64,000 bases of DNA from Chloroflexota bacterium (GTDB taxonomy: Bacteria; Chloroflexota; Dehalococcoidia; Lucifugimonadales; Lucifugimonadaceae): the NCBI GenBank assembly GCA_029262735.1, contig JAJCYY010000113.1, positions 1-64,000 on the forward strand, read 5' to 3'. Position 1 is the stretch's first letter. Each line of letters begins with the position of its first letter. The translations under genes and the position numbers were made by a program. Positions 8,327 through 15,577 of the stretch are shown here, one piece after another. Below the pieces are notes generated by a model. That model had not been told where the DNA came from. It saw only the letters and a list, made by a program, of their open reading frames with translations, and ran no database searches.

Positions 8327-9265
8327 ATGACACGTTTTCTCGTCCGACGATTCTTTTTTACGATACTGACGATTATCGCGGCGACCGCGGCCGTATTTTT
8401 CCTATCGCGTGCGTCAGGCGACCCGATCTTGTTGTATGCAAAACCGGGTGGATACGGATTCTCGCCCGAGCAGGAGGCCGCCCTTCGAAAGAAGATCGGT
8501 ATCGACAAGCCGGTTGCGGTCCAGTACAGCCTCTGGCTAGGTCGGGCCGTAACAGGCGACCTCGGCAATACCATCCTCGACGAGAAGCCGGTATTTCGAG
8601 TGATTACCCAGAAAACGGGTGCAACGGTCCAACTTGCTGCCGTTTCCTGGCTACTGGCAACGGTGATTGGAATACCGCTTGGCGTGCTTTCGGCAGTCAA
8701 GCGGGGCTCGATGCTGGACTACATAGCTAGAGGATTTGCTCTATTTGGTCAGGCCATTCCGGCATTCTGGCTCGGTATCGTCCTGATCCTCATATTCGCG
8801 GTAAGACTGGGCTGGCTCCCAACCAGTTTACGAGGTGATGGCTCCTGGGACTTCCAGCATATGATCCTCCCCGCCATCACACTCGGCTGGGGAGCCATGG
8901 CGGGCTATCTACGTCTAACACGGACAGCAATGCTGGAAGTGCTCGACACGGAATACGTCAAACTTGCCAGGGCCAAGGGTGTGCCGAGCCGCACCATAAT
9001 CTGGAAGCACGCCTTCCGGAATGCACTGATACAACCGCTGACAGCTTCCACGCTGATCCTTGCCGGCTTCCTGACCGGAACGATCGTCGTCGAAAGCATA
9101 TTTGCCTGGCCTGGAATGGGCCTGATGGCAATTAAGGCTGTGACCGACAACGATTTCCCGATTCTCCAGGGAGTTGTGCTGATGTTCACCATCCTGTACA
9201 CATCGTTGATCTTCCTGACCGACATTGCTTACGCAGTCATAGACCCGAGAATACGTTTCGACTAG
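8327..9265 (+). CDS. ABC transporter permease, DppB/OppB type
   Basis: This is the first membrane subunit of the importer. It has an N-terminal transmembrane helix (TRFLVRRFFFTILTII...), an external loop with the family sequence QEAALRKKIGIDKPV, then five further hydrophobic segments. The EAA loop that contacts the ATPase reads EYVKLARAKGVPSRTIIWKHA. The ATG at 8327 has GGGAG 6 bases upstream; a GTG at 8306 in frame is less likely. The stop is 8 bases before the next permease. No ATPase gene follows in this window, so the pair must use ATPases encoded elsewhere. Confidence 0.9.
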   Translation: MTRFLVRRFFFTILTIIAATAAVFFLSRASGDPILLYAKPGGYGFSPEQEAALRKKIGIDKPVAVQYSLWLGRAVTGDLGNTILDEKPVFRVITQKTGATVQLAAVSWLLATVIGIPLGVLSAVKRGSMLDYIARGFALFGQAIPAFWLGIVLILIFAVRLGWLPTSLRGDGSWDFQHMILPAITLGWGAMAGYLRLTRTAMLEVLDTEYVKLARAKGVPSRTIIWKHAFRNALIQPLTASTLILAGFLTGTIVVESIFAWPGMGLMAIKAVTDNDFPILQGVVLMFTILYTSLIFLTDIAYAVIDPRIRFD

Positions 9266-9273
9266 GCAGGAAT

Positions 9274-10308
9274 ATGGACCAGCAAACAGTCGATAACAGC
9301 AATCCGATAGTCGCAACGACGTACGTAGCACCAGGCACTCAGCGGCAGGCGCCGACGAAATCAGCGCTGTCACAAATCTGGTACTTCATACGGCGATGGC
9401 CGTTGGTACCGATGCTCATCCTGGCGTTGCTCCTGATTTCCGGGATATTCGCTCCGTTCATTGCGCCAACCGATGGAGAGGCACAGAAACTTCCGTTTCG
9501 TAACTTTCCTCCAACATGGGGGCGGGCAAGTCCTCAGAACGATCTGCCAGAAGCTGCCGACTACGACTTAACGACCAGAGAAGGCCGAAACGCCTTCAAC
9601 CAGGCGAGACAGAACACGTTCCCAAGGTCGCACTACATACTCGGTGGAGACAACCTGGGACGTGACGTCCTGTCCCGTGTGATCTTTGGCGCCCGGATCT
9701 CCCTTCAAGTTGTGGCGATTGCTCTGATTAGCGGAGTTCTCATAGGAACCTCGATGGGACTTGTAGCGGGCTATTTCGGAGGGTGGATTGATGAAGCCTT
9801 GATGCGCTTGGTCGATATGTGGCTAGCCTTACCATTCATCCTCATCGCGTTGGTCGTCGCAGTCGTATTCGGCGCGACCACCGGCGTTGTGATGATTCTC
9901 CTGGCTGCGCTTGCCTGGCCGCCGTTCGTCCGGCAGGTGCGCGCTGATGCACTGGGCATCAGGAGCAGAGACTATGTACTGGCCTCGAAGATTGGCGGGG
10001 CAAAAGCTGTTCGCATTCTCTGGAAGCACGTCCTTCCCGGCACGTACAGCACCGTCCTGGTCGTAGCGTCGCTCAGAGTCGGCAGCCTGATTCTTGCCGA
10101 GTCGATCCTCAGCTTCCTGGGCGTCGGCATCCCGGACCCGATACCCGCCTGGGGCAAGAGCGTGGACGAAGGCAGGAGATACATTGAGACGGCGTGGTGG
10201 GTCTCCGTGATGCCGGGACTTGCGATTTTCCTGGTCGTCATGAGCCTCAACTTCCTCGGCGACTGGTTACGGGACCGACTCGACCCGAGACTGCGCCAGC
10301 TCGACTAA
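9274..10308 (+). CDS. ABC transporter permease, DppC/OppC type
   Basis: This is the second membrane subunit. It has a cytoplasmic leader of about 45 residues, one helix (LVPMLILALLLISGIFAPF), and a large loop ending in YILGGDNLGRDVLSRVIFGARISL, which is the usual OppC signature. Five more helices follow, with the EAA loop near YVLASKIGGAKAVRILWKH. The loop at 67-115 is longer than in Escherichia coli DppC and includes an acidic NDLPEAADYD stretch. It is tightly linked to the preceding permease and followed by a terminator. Confidence 0.9.
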   Translation: MDQQTVDNSNPIVATTYVAPGTQRQAPTKSALSQIWYFIRRWPLVPMLILALLLISGIFAPFIAPTDGEAQKLPFRNFPPTWGRASPQNDLPEAADYDLTTREGRNAFNQARQNTFPRSHYILGGDNLGRDVLSRVIFGARISLQVVAIALISGVLIGTSMGLVAGYFGGWIDEALMRLVDMWLALPFILIALVVAVVFGATTGVVMILLAALAWPPFVRQVRADALGIRSRDYVLASKIGGAKAVRILWKHVLPGTYSTVLVVASLRVGSLILAESILSFLGVGIPDPIPAWGKSVDEGRRYIETAWWVSVMPGLAIFLVVMSLNFLGDWLRDRLDPRLRQLD

Positions 10309-10336
10309 CGGCGTGCAAATTCAGCTCTTGTAATTG

Positions 10337-10372
10337 CGCTCCCGGAGACCACGAACCGGGAGCGTTGTTCTT
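10337..10372 (+). terminator. Rho-independent terminator of the transporter operon
   Basis: CGCTCCCGG (10337-10345) pairs with CCGGGAGCG (10356-10364) over a 10-base loop. A T-rich tail, TTGTTCTT, follows. It lies 28 bases after the last permease stop codon. Confidence 0.8.
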
Positions 10373-10508
10373 ATACAGACGCCTCCTGAGACCCACAGGC
10401 TCACCTGTATAATCACCCGGCTATTCAAACTGAACGGCAGTTGCGTCCGGGACCAAATAACGGCGCGTCGCCGGGTCTCACCGTTAATACCGCCAATAAG
10501 GAGCAGAG

Positions 10509-11384
10509 ATGCCCGTCGGATTCGTCGGACTTGGCAATATGGGCCAGGGCATGGCTGACAACCTGCTCACCAAGGGTGCGAACCTGAGCGTCTTCACCCG
10601 CACAAGGTCCAAGGTCGACGCAATGGTCGAAAAAGGCGCCACAGGCCCCGCCACTCTGAAGGAATTGGTGGCAAGCTGTGACCTCATACTCACCTGCCTG
10701 CCTGACGTCCAGACTTCCAGACAGCTCATCCTTGGCGAAGACGGCATCATCGCCAACGCCACGGCCGGTCAGATCGTCGTGGACCACGGCACAGTGGACA
10801 TGCAGACCACCAAGGACTGCTACAACGCCGCAAAAGAGAAAGGCGTCTACTTCCTTGACGCACCGATATCAGGCGGCCCGCTCGGAGCATCCGGAGGAAC
10901 CCTTTCGATTATGGTCGGTGGCGACGACCACGCCTACCAAACCGCTCTGAACGAGTTCGAGCGAATGGGCGCCAATATCAGGCACATGGGCCCGTCAGGC
11001 GCCGGTACTGCGATGAAGCTCATCAACCAGCTCCTTACCGGCGTCAACACCGCAGCCGCAGCCGAGGCGTTTGCACTGGCCAACGCAGCGAGCGTCGACA
11101 TCATGACGGCCGCAGAACTACTGAAGGTCAGTTTTGGCGGCTCGACGATGGTTGCCCGCAGCGCTCCGATCACCGCTGAACGCAATTTTGCTAACTCGGG
11201 CGCTCCGGCTCGCATCCTCGACAAAGACCTGAACATAATTCTCGAGTTCGCCAAATCGGAAGGACTGGCGCTCGAGCTCACGAGAAACGCGCACGGCATG
11301 TTCGCAGAGATGATGGCGCAGGACCACTCAGAATACGATGTAGCGGCAGTGCTGGAGATTATTGAGCAGCGGTCAGGGAAGTGA
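10509..11384 (+). CDS. 3-hydroxyisobutyrate dehydrogenase family oxidoreductase (GarR-like)
   Basis: This is a beta-hydroxyacid dehydrogenase of the 3-hydroxyisobutyrate/tartronate-semialdehyde reductase family. It opens with the NAD(P) motif VGFVGLGNMG, has the substrate loop DAPISGGPLGASGGTLSIMVGG near 118-138, and carries the catalytic lysine K170 in GAGTAMKLINQ. The length is 291 residues, usual for the family. AAGGAG lies 6 bases before the ATG, and a TATAAT at 10408-10413 could be part of its own promoter. The tartrate/malate dehydrogenase downstream suggests a role in C3-C4 hydroxyacid or sugar-acid catabolism. The exact substrate is uncertain. Confidence 0.87.
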   Translation: MPVGFVGLGNMGQGMADNLLTKGANLSVFTRTRSKVDAMVEKGATGPATLKELVASCDLILTCLPDVQTSRQLILGEDGIIANATAGQIVVDHGTVDMQTTKDCYNAAKEKGVYFLDAPISGGPLGASGGTLSIMVGGDDHAYQTALNEFERMGANIRHMGPSGAGTAMKLINQLLTGVNTAAAAEAFALANAASVDIMTAAELLKVSFGGSTMVARSAPITAERNFANSGAPARILDKDLNIILEFAKSEGLALELTRNAHGMFAEMMAQDHSEYDVAAVLEIIEQRSGK

Positions 11385-11392
11385 TTTTGGCC

Positions 11393-11427
11393 TCTGGTAG
11401 GGGCGGGCAAAAATGCTGCGCCTGCAG
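11393..11427 (+). repeat. Short dispersed repeat (CTGGTAG...CTGCGCC type)
   Basis: TCTGGTAGGGGCGGGCAAAA and the following ATGCTGCGCCTG closely match a segment at 49923-49952 (TCTGGTAGGAGCAGG..., TTGCTGCGCCCG). Both lie just after a stop codon and directly before a larger repeat. I infer that they are part of a composite intergenic repeat. Confidence 0.45.
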
Positions 11428-11447
11428 CCCGAAAGGGCCGAAAACCG

Positions 11448-11612
11448 TGTTCCCTGAGCGAAGTCGAAGGGTCTCTTGGGAGTCCGCTCGACCTGTCAAG
11501 GGGGTTCTCGAAGGAGTCCCGTCGTCTTGACACGACCGGCACTGTTGGAGTCCGGTTCTCTTGACAGGGCATGACGCCGCACGAGAGATCCTTCGACTCC
11601 GCTCAGGAAACA
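11448..11612. repeat. MITE-like inverted repeat element (CCTGAGCG...GTCGAAGG family)
   Basis: Two 29-base arms face each other (11448-11476 and 11584-11612, three mismatches), each with a CCTGAGCG-AGTCGAAGG core. Inside, CCTGTCAAG near 11492 and CTTGACAGG near 11559 form a second nested pair. The 165-base unit has no coding capacity and fills the gap between two oxidoreductase genes. A related arm recurs at 47577. Confidence 0.7.
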
Positions 11613-11687
11613 CCGTTAAAGCTAACTGCCCAAGGACCGCACTAACCACCACCACGACAGAATACCGAAAACAGCGAGCGAGGAAAA

Positions 11688-12746
11688 ATGCACAGAATTG
11701 CGGTCATACGCGGAGACGGAATCGGCGTCGACGTTATCGAAGAGGCGCTCAAGGTCCTTGAGTCCGTCGCTCCAAAGCACGGTATTAAGTGGGAGTTCAC
11801 GGAGTTTCCGTGGAGCTCCGACTACTACTTCAAGCATGACGAAATGATGCCCGAAGACGGCCCGGAGCAGCTCGCCGAGTTCGACGGAATATTCCTCGGG
11901 GCGGTCGGCCACCCTGACATCCAGGACCACGTAACCCTCAACGGTCTGCTTCTCCCAATTCGGCGCCGCTTCGACCAGTTTGTCTGCATGCGTCCATCCG
12001 TCCTTTATCCCGGCGTCACATCACCACTCTCCGGTGTGAAACCGTTCGATATTGATCTCGTTGTTGTGCGTGAGAACACGGAAGGTGAGTACGCCGACGT
12101 TGGCGGATTCCAGTACGAGAACATGCCGGAAGAGGTCGCTGTCCAGTCTGCGGTCTTCACGCGGCAGGGCTGCGAGAGGATAATCCGTTTTGCGTTCGAA
12201 TTAGCTCGTCAGAGAAACAAGAAGAATCACCTGACGTCCATCACGAAGTCGAACGCCCTCGGCTACGGAATGGTGCTCTGGGACAGGACATTTGCCGACG
12301 TCGCAAAGGAGTTCCCGGACATCACGACGAACACTCTGCTCATCGACGCCGCGTGCATGGACTTCATTCGAAAACCTGAGTCGTTCGACGTCCTGGTGGC
12401 AAGCAATCTGTTCGGCGACATCCTGACCGATATCGGGGCGATCATCACTGGAAGCATGGGCCTTGCGTCTTCCGCAAACCTGGACCCGACCCGCAGTGGA
12501 CCGTCGATGTTCGAGCCGACCCACGGCAGCGCGCCTGACATCGCAGGGCAGGGCATCGCCAACCCAATGGCCCAGATCCTGACCTCGGCGATGATGCTTC
12601 GGCACCTGGGAGAGGACGGGGCAGCAGAGGAGATCGAGAAAGCGGTCGAGGAGACGCTGAAGATCGGCGAAGTGCTGACACCGGACCTCGGCGGAAGCTC
12701 AACCACGTCGGCCGTAGGAGATCACCTGGCAAAGCTGGTGAGTTAG
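11688..12746 (+). CDS. Tartrate / D-malate dehydrogenase (isocitrate-isopropylmalate DH family)
   Basis: This is a metal- and NAD-dependent decarboxylating dehydrogenase of the beta-decarboxylating family. The segment AVGHPDIQDHVTLNGLLLPI and ENTEGEYADVGG fit the TtuC/DmlA (tartrate, D-malate) subgroup better than LeuB or Icd. The catalytic Tyr is Y135 and the Lys is K187 (ITKSNALGYG). The metal-binding ASNLFGDILTDIGA segment and the NAD-binding FEPTHGSAPDIAGQG are intact. The length is normal at 352 residues. There are no leuC or leuD genes around it, which argues against a leucine role. It sits with two other sugar-acid type oxidoreductases. Confidence 0.85.
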   Translation: MHRIAVIRGDGIGVDVIEEALKVLESVAPKHGIKWEFTEFPWSSDYYFKHDEMMPEDGPEQLAEFDGIFLGAVGHPDIQDHVTLNGLLLPIRRRFDQFVCMRPSVLYPGVTSPLSGVKPFDIDLVVVRENTEGEYADVGGFQYENMPEEVAVQSAVFTRQGCERIIRFAFELARQRNKKNHLTSITKSNALGYGMVLWDRTFADVAKEFPDITTNTLLIDAACMDFIRKPESFDVLVASNLFGDILTDIGAIITGSMGLASSANLDPTRSGPSMFEPTHGSAPDIAGQGIANPMAQILTSAMMLRHLGEDGAAEEIEKAVEETLKIGEVLTPDLGGSSTTSAVGDHLAKLVS

Positions 12747-12774
12747 GCGTCGTTTCGTGTAGACGGGCAGGACT

Positions 12775-12994
12775 TGTCATCCTGGGCGCACATTTGTCAT
12801 CCCGATCAGCCCTATGTCATCCCGACCGAAGCGGAGGGATCTTACCGGTCTAAGCTGAAGATCCGTCAGAATCAGCAATTTCACGTGAAATGCCGCGGTT
12901 ACCCATGCCTGCGCGACAGAAACTCGACTTGATCGTGAGGCCGTGGCTGACCGCCAGTGCGAGGTAAGATCCCTCCGCTGCGGTCGGGATGACA
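12775..12994. repeat. TGTCAT-family inverted repeat element with a 20-base triple lead-in
   Basis: A 32-base arm at 12815-12846 begins TGTCATCCCGACCG. It faces its reverse complement at 12963-12994, which ends GGTCGGGATGACA, with one mismatch. Two further TGTCATCC starts lie exactly 20 and 40 bases before it (12795 and 12775). The element sits between the tartrate dehydrogenase and the aldo-keto reductase genes. Confidence 0.75.
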
Positions 12995-13080
12995 CATCTT
13001 CCAGCCCCCATCCTTGCTCCCACCCGAAGACCATCCTGTATCCTCACCGCATCACGCTCACTCACTGAAGGCAACCCGAC

Positions 13081-14100
13081 ATGAACCCCTTCGAAACCGT
13101 TCCCGTCGGCCCGTACAACCTGCCCGTCATGCGGCTCGGCCTCGGCGGAGCGCCACTCTCCGGAATGGTGCTCGCAGGCGGCCTCTACGGCGGGTCTGCC
13201 CACGAAGAAGCAGTGCGCATCATCAAGCGGGGATACCGGCTCGGCATCCGCTACTTCGACACCGCGCCGCTTTACGGCGAAGGCCGAAGCGAAGCCCGGT
13301 ATCGTGACGGTCTTGCTGACTTCCCGCGGGATTCCTACGTCATCTCAACCAAGGTCGGCCGGGTGCTGGACCCTACGCCAGGCGGCAACCCATCAACCGA
13401 CAACCCTGACCGGCTGCCTGAGCTGATCCCCGTCAACTCATGGACACGCAGCGACGTGCAACGGTCCATCGAAGATAGCCTCGAACGGCTCAACATGGAC
13501 CACATCGACATCGTGTACGTCCACGATCCTGACCAGGAACCGTTCGGCGAGCAACAGGCCAACGACGAGGCTTTCCCGGCACTGATCGAGATGCGGGAGC
13601 AGGGCACCATTAAGGCCATCGGCTGCGGCATGAACATCTGGGAGATGCCGGCCCGCTTCGTACGCCGTTTCGACCTCGACATCATCCTTCTGGCAGGCCG
13701 CTACACGCTGCTCGATCACTCTGGCCTCAGCGAGTTTCTGCCGCTGTGCGTTGAGCGAAACGTCAAGGTCGCCATCGGTGGACCGTACAACTCGGGGATT
13801 CTCGCCCGCGATCTGAACGGTCCGGTCAGCTTCGACTATGAGCCAGCTCCGGCCGAACTGATCGACAGGGCCCGCAGGCTGAACACGATCTGCGACCACC
13901 ACGGAGTCGACCTGAAGTCCGCCGCGCTGCAGTTCGTACTGGCCCATCCCGCCGTCGCCACCGTCATCCCCGGAGCACAGACCGTCGGCGAGCTGGAACA
14001 GAACATCTACCTCGTCGAAAAGCACATCCCATCCAGCCTCTGGCAAGATTTGCGCAGGGAGAACCTGATCCCAGACGAAGCCCCAACGCCAAGCGAGTAG
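13081..14100 (+). CDS. Aldo/keto reductase (D-threo-aldose 1-dehydrogenase-like)
   Basis: This is an NAD(P)-dependent TIM-barrel oxidoreductase. The catalytic tetrad is D60, Y65 (FDTAPLYG), K91 (STKVGR) and H148 (VYVHDPD). The sequence resembles the fucose/threo-aldose dehydrogenase and pyridoxal dehydrogenase branch in GLGGAPLSGM at the start and GGPYNSGIL at about 241. These enzymes oxidise sugars to lactones, which fits the SMP-30 lactonase and the IlvD/Edd dehydratase elsewhere in the window. The length is 339 residues. It appears to be transcribed alone, with a repeat element before it and a convergent SRPBCC gene after it. Confidence 0.87.
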   Translation: MNPFETVPVGPYNLPVMRLGLGGAPLSGMVLAGGLYGGSAHEEAVRIIKRGYRLGIRYFDTAPLYGEGRSEARYRDGLADFPRDSYVISTKVGRVLDPTPGGNPSTDNPDRLPELIPVNSWTRSDVQRSIEDSLERLNMDHIDIVYVHDPDQEPFGEQQANDEAFPALIEMREQGTIKAIGCGMNIWEMPARFVRRFDLDIILLAGRYTLLDHSGLSEFLPLCVERNVKVAIGGPYNSGILARDLNGPVSFDYEPAPAELIDRARRLNTICDHHGVDLKSAALQFVLAHPAVATVIPGAQTVGELEQNIYLVEKHIPSSLWQDLRRENLIPDEAPTPSE

Positions 14101-14121
14101 GGTGCAACCGACTGAATGAAA

Positions 14122-14505
14122 TCACCCGCCCTGCTTCATCGACTCCCAGTAGCGGACTCTCCAGCCGTCCGCCACGCCCTCCTCGAACTCGTCAGGTACG
14201 CCCGAATGGTCCATTACGACCGTCGTGCCGTCACCGTTCGGCTTGAGATCGAACCTCACGATCGAAAACAGCCCTGGCTCCCACTGCTCGAAGCGCCACG
14301 CCTGCACGATCCTCGTTCCCGGCACCAGGTCCAGGTTCCGCCCCACGATCTGCCCATCGTGCTGCGAAAACTCACCGCCAACGTCCCGACTGATCCTCGC
14401 CGCTCCATGCGTAAGCGCGGCATGCTTCACCTCATCCATGAACGTCTCGTAGACCTCGTCCGGACTCGCAGTAAGCTCAACTTCCTGGTGTATCGGCCTC
14501 GCCAT
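14122..14505 (-). CDS. SRPBCC (AHSA1/START-like) domain protein
   Basis: This is a small helix-grip protein. SRPBCC domains bind hydrophobic ligands, and AHSA1-like members are often paired with ArsR regulators. It opens with IHQEVELTASPDEVYETFMD, has VPGTRIVQAWRFEQWEPGLFSIVRF in the middle and ends with a helix containing WRVRYWESMKQ. The length of 127 residues is normal for the single-domain type. It diverges from the ArsR gene at 14563, with which it shares a 57-base gap, so both may answer to the same regulator. The ligand is unknown. Confidence 0.85.
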   Translation of the reverse strand: MARPIHQEVELTASPDEVYETFMDEVKHAALTHGAARISRDVGGEFSQHDGQIVGRNLDLVPGTRIVQAWRFEQWEPGLFSIVRFDLKPNGDGTTVVMDHSGVPDEFEEGVADGWRVRYWESMKQGG

Positions 14506-14562
14506 GGTTCAGCTCCCGTTCTTGCGGTTGTAATATTTAGCCAAGTAACTTAATATCAGGTC

Positions 14563-14937
14563 ATGGCACTGTCAACCAGCACCGCAACTGACGTTGATTC
14601 CGACGAACGACTGGACCTGGTTTTCCGGGCGCTCAGTCATCGCGTCCGTCGGGCGATTCTGCAAAAGCTGAGTCAGAGTCCTTCCCTCGTGACCGAGATC
14701 GCAGCGCCGTTCGACATGGCTCTTCCAACCATCTCAAAGCATATTCGGGTCCTCGAAGAGGCCGGGCTCGTCATCAGGTCGATCGACGGTCGCATTCATC
14801 GCTGTTCGTTTGGACCTGAGCCTCTCCGGTACCTGGAGACCTGGCTTACTCAGTACAGGCCGTTCTGGGAGGGAACTCTCGAATCTCTCGCCCGCTACGC
14901 CGAAGCGTCCGAACCAGGAACGAGAGAAGGCGAATGA
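14563..14937 (+). CDS. ArsR-family transcriptional regulator
   Basis: This winged-helix repressor has a core at residues 17-90. It opens with DLVFRALSHRVRRAILQKLS and has a recognition helix in ALPTISKHIRVLEEAGLV. The C-terminal tail carries FWEGTLESLARYAE, typical of the YgaV/SdpR-like branch that lacks metal cysteines. There are no Cys pairs for metal sensing. It overlaps the next SRPBCC gene by four bases (ATGA), which indicates translational coupling, and lies 57 bases from a divergent SRPBCC gene. Autoregulation through that gap is likely but not demonstrated. Confidence 0.9.
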   Translation: MALSTSTATDVDSDERLDLVFRALSHRVRRAILQKLSQSPSLVTEIAAPFDMALPTISKHIRVLEEAGLVIRSIDGRIHRCSFGPEPLRYLETWLTQYRPFWEGTLESLARYAEASEPGTREGE

Positions 14938-15401
14938 GCACGGGTACTGAGGGCACGGTGAACTCCGGCGGTCGGCTCGTCTCAAGCAGGCTGATCGCGG
15001 CCTCACCGGAGCGACTGTTCGAGATGTGGACCAGTCCGGCGCATATTCAGCAGTGGTGGGGACCGGCTGGCGTTGACTGCCCGTATGCCGAAGTGGACCT
15101 GCAACCCGGCGGCGCCTACCGCATCGCCAATCGCCTGGCCGACGGCTCAGTCATCTGGATCACAGGCGAGTTCGAGGTCGTTGAAATATCGGAGCGGCTC
15201 GTCTACTCATGGCGAACAGACCAGGGCGAACATGCGCCTGAGCGAGTGACGATCAGTTTCGTGCCACAAGGCGCTCAAACCGAGGTCACGGTGACGCACG
15301 AACTGATCCGTGACGAAGCGACGATGCGGTCACACGAAAGCGGCTGGTCAGATTGCCTGGACGGATTGGAGCGATTCGTTGCGTCGCAGGAGATTTCGTA
15401 G
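14934..15401 (+). CDS. SRPBCC (AHSA1-like) domain protein coupled to ArsR
   Basis: This 155-residue protein has the activator-of-Hsp90-like fold. It includes RLIAASPERLFEMWTSPAHIQQWWGP at 21-46, DLQPGGAYRI and the closing helix with ESGWSDCLDGLERFV. The length and motifs fit the standalone bacterial AHSA1 group. The start overlaps the ArsR stop by four bases. The ArsR-SRPBCC order is frequent in bacteria, usually with unknown ligands. It is followed by a TGTCAT-family repeat before the convergent sulfatase. Confidence 0.88.
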   Translation: MSTGTEGTVNSGGRLVSSRLIAASPERLFEMWTSPAHIQQWWGPAGVDCPYAEVDLQPGGAYRIANRLADGSVIWITGEFEVVEISERLVYSWRTDQGEHAPERVTISFVPQGAQTEVTVTHELIRDEATMRSHESGWSDCLDGLERFVASQEIS

Positions 15402-15473
15402 TTGCCAGAGCGGACATCACCCGAGGTGACTCTACCCACCCTATGACTCTCTCCCTATCAACGAGGGAGAATG

Positions 15474-15569
15474 TGTCATTCTGAACTTGATTCAGAATCT
15501 CCCGGAGACCTGACACCGACGGTAAGATCTCTGCGACCCGCAAACGAGTACCCCGCGGTCGGGATGACA
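15474..15569. repeat. TGTCAT...ATGACA dispersed repeat element
   Basis: The 96-base unit starts TGTCATTCTGAA, folds a short hairpin (ATTCTGAA/TTCAGAAT), and ends CCGCGGTCGGGATGACA. This is the same two-ended layout as the copies at 37794-37872 and, reversed, 49986-50064. It lies between two convergent genes and could double as a transcription stop. Confidence 0.7.
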
Positions 15570-15577
15570 ATCGCCCC

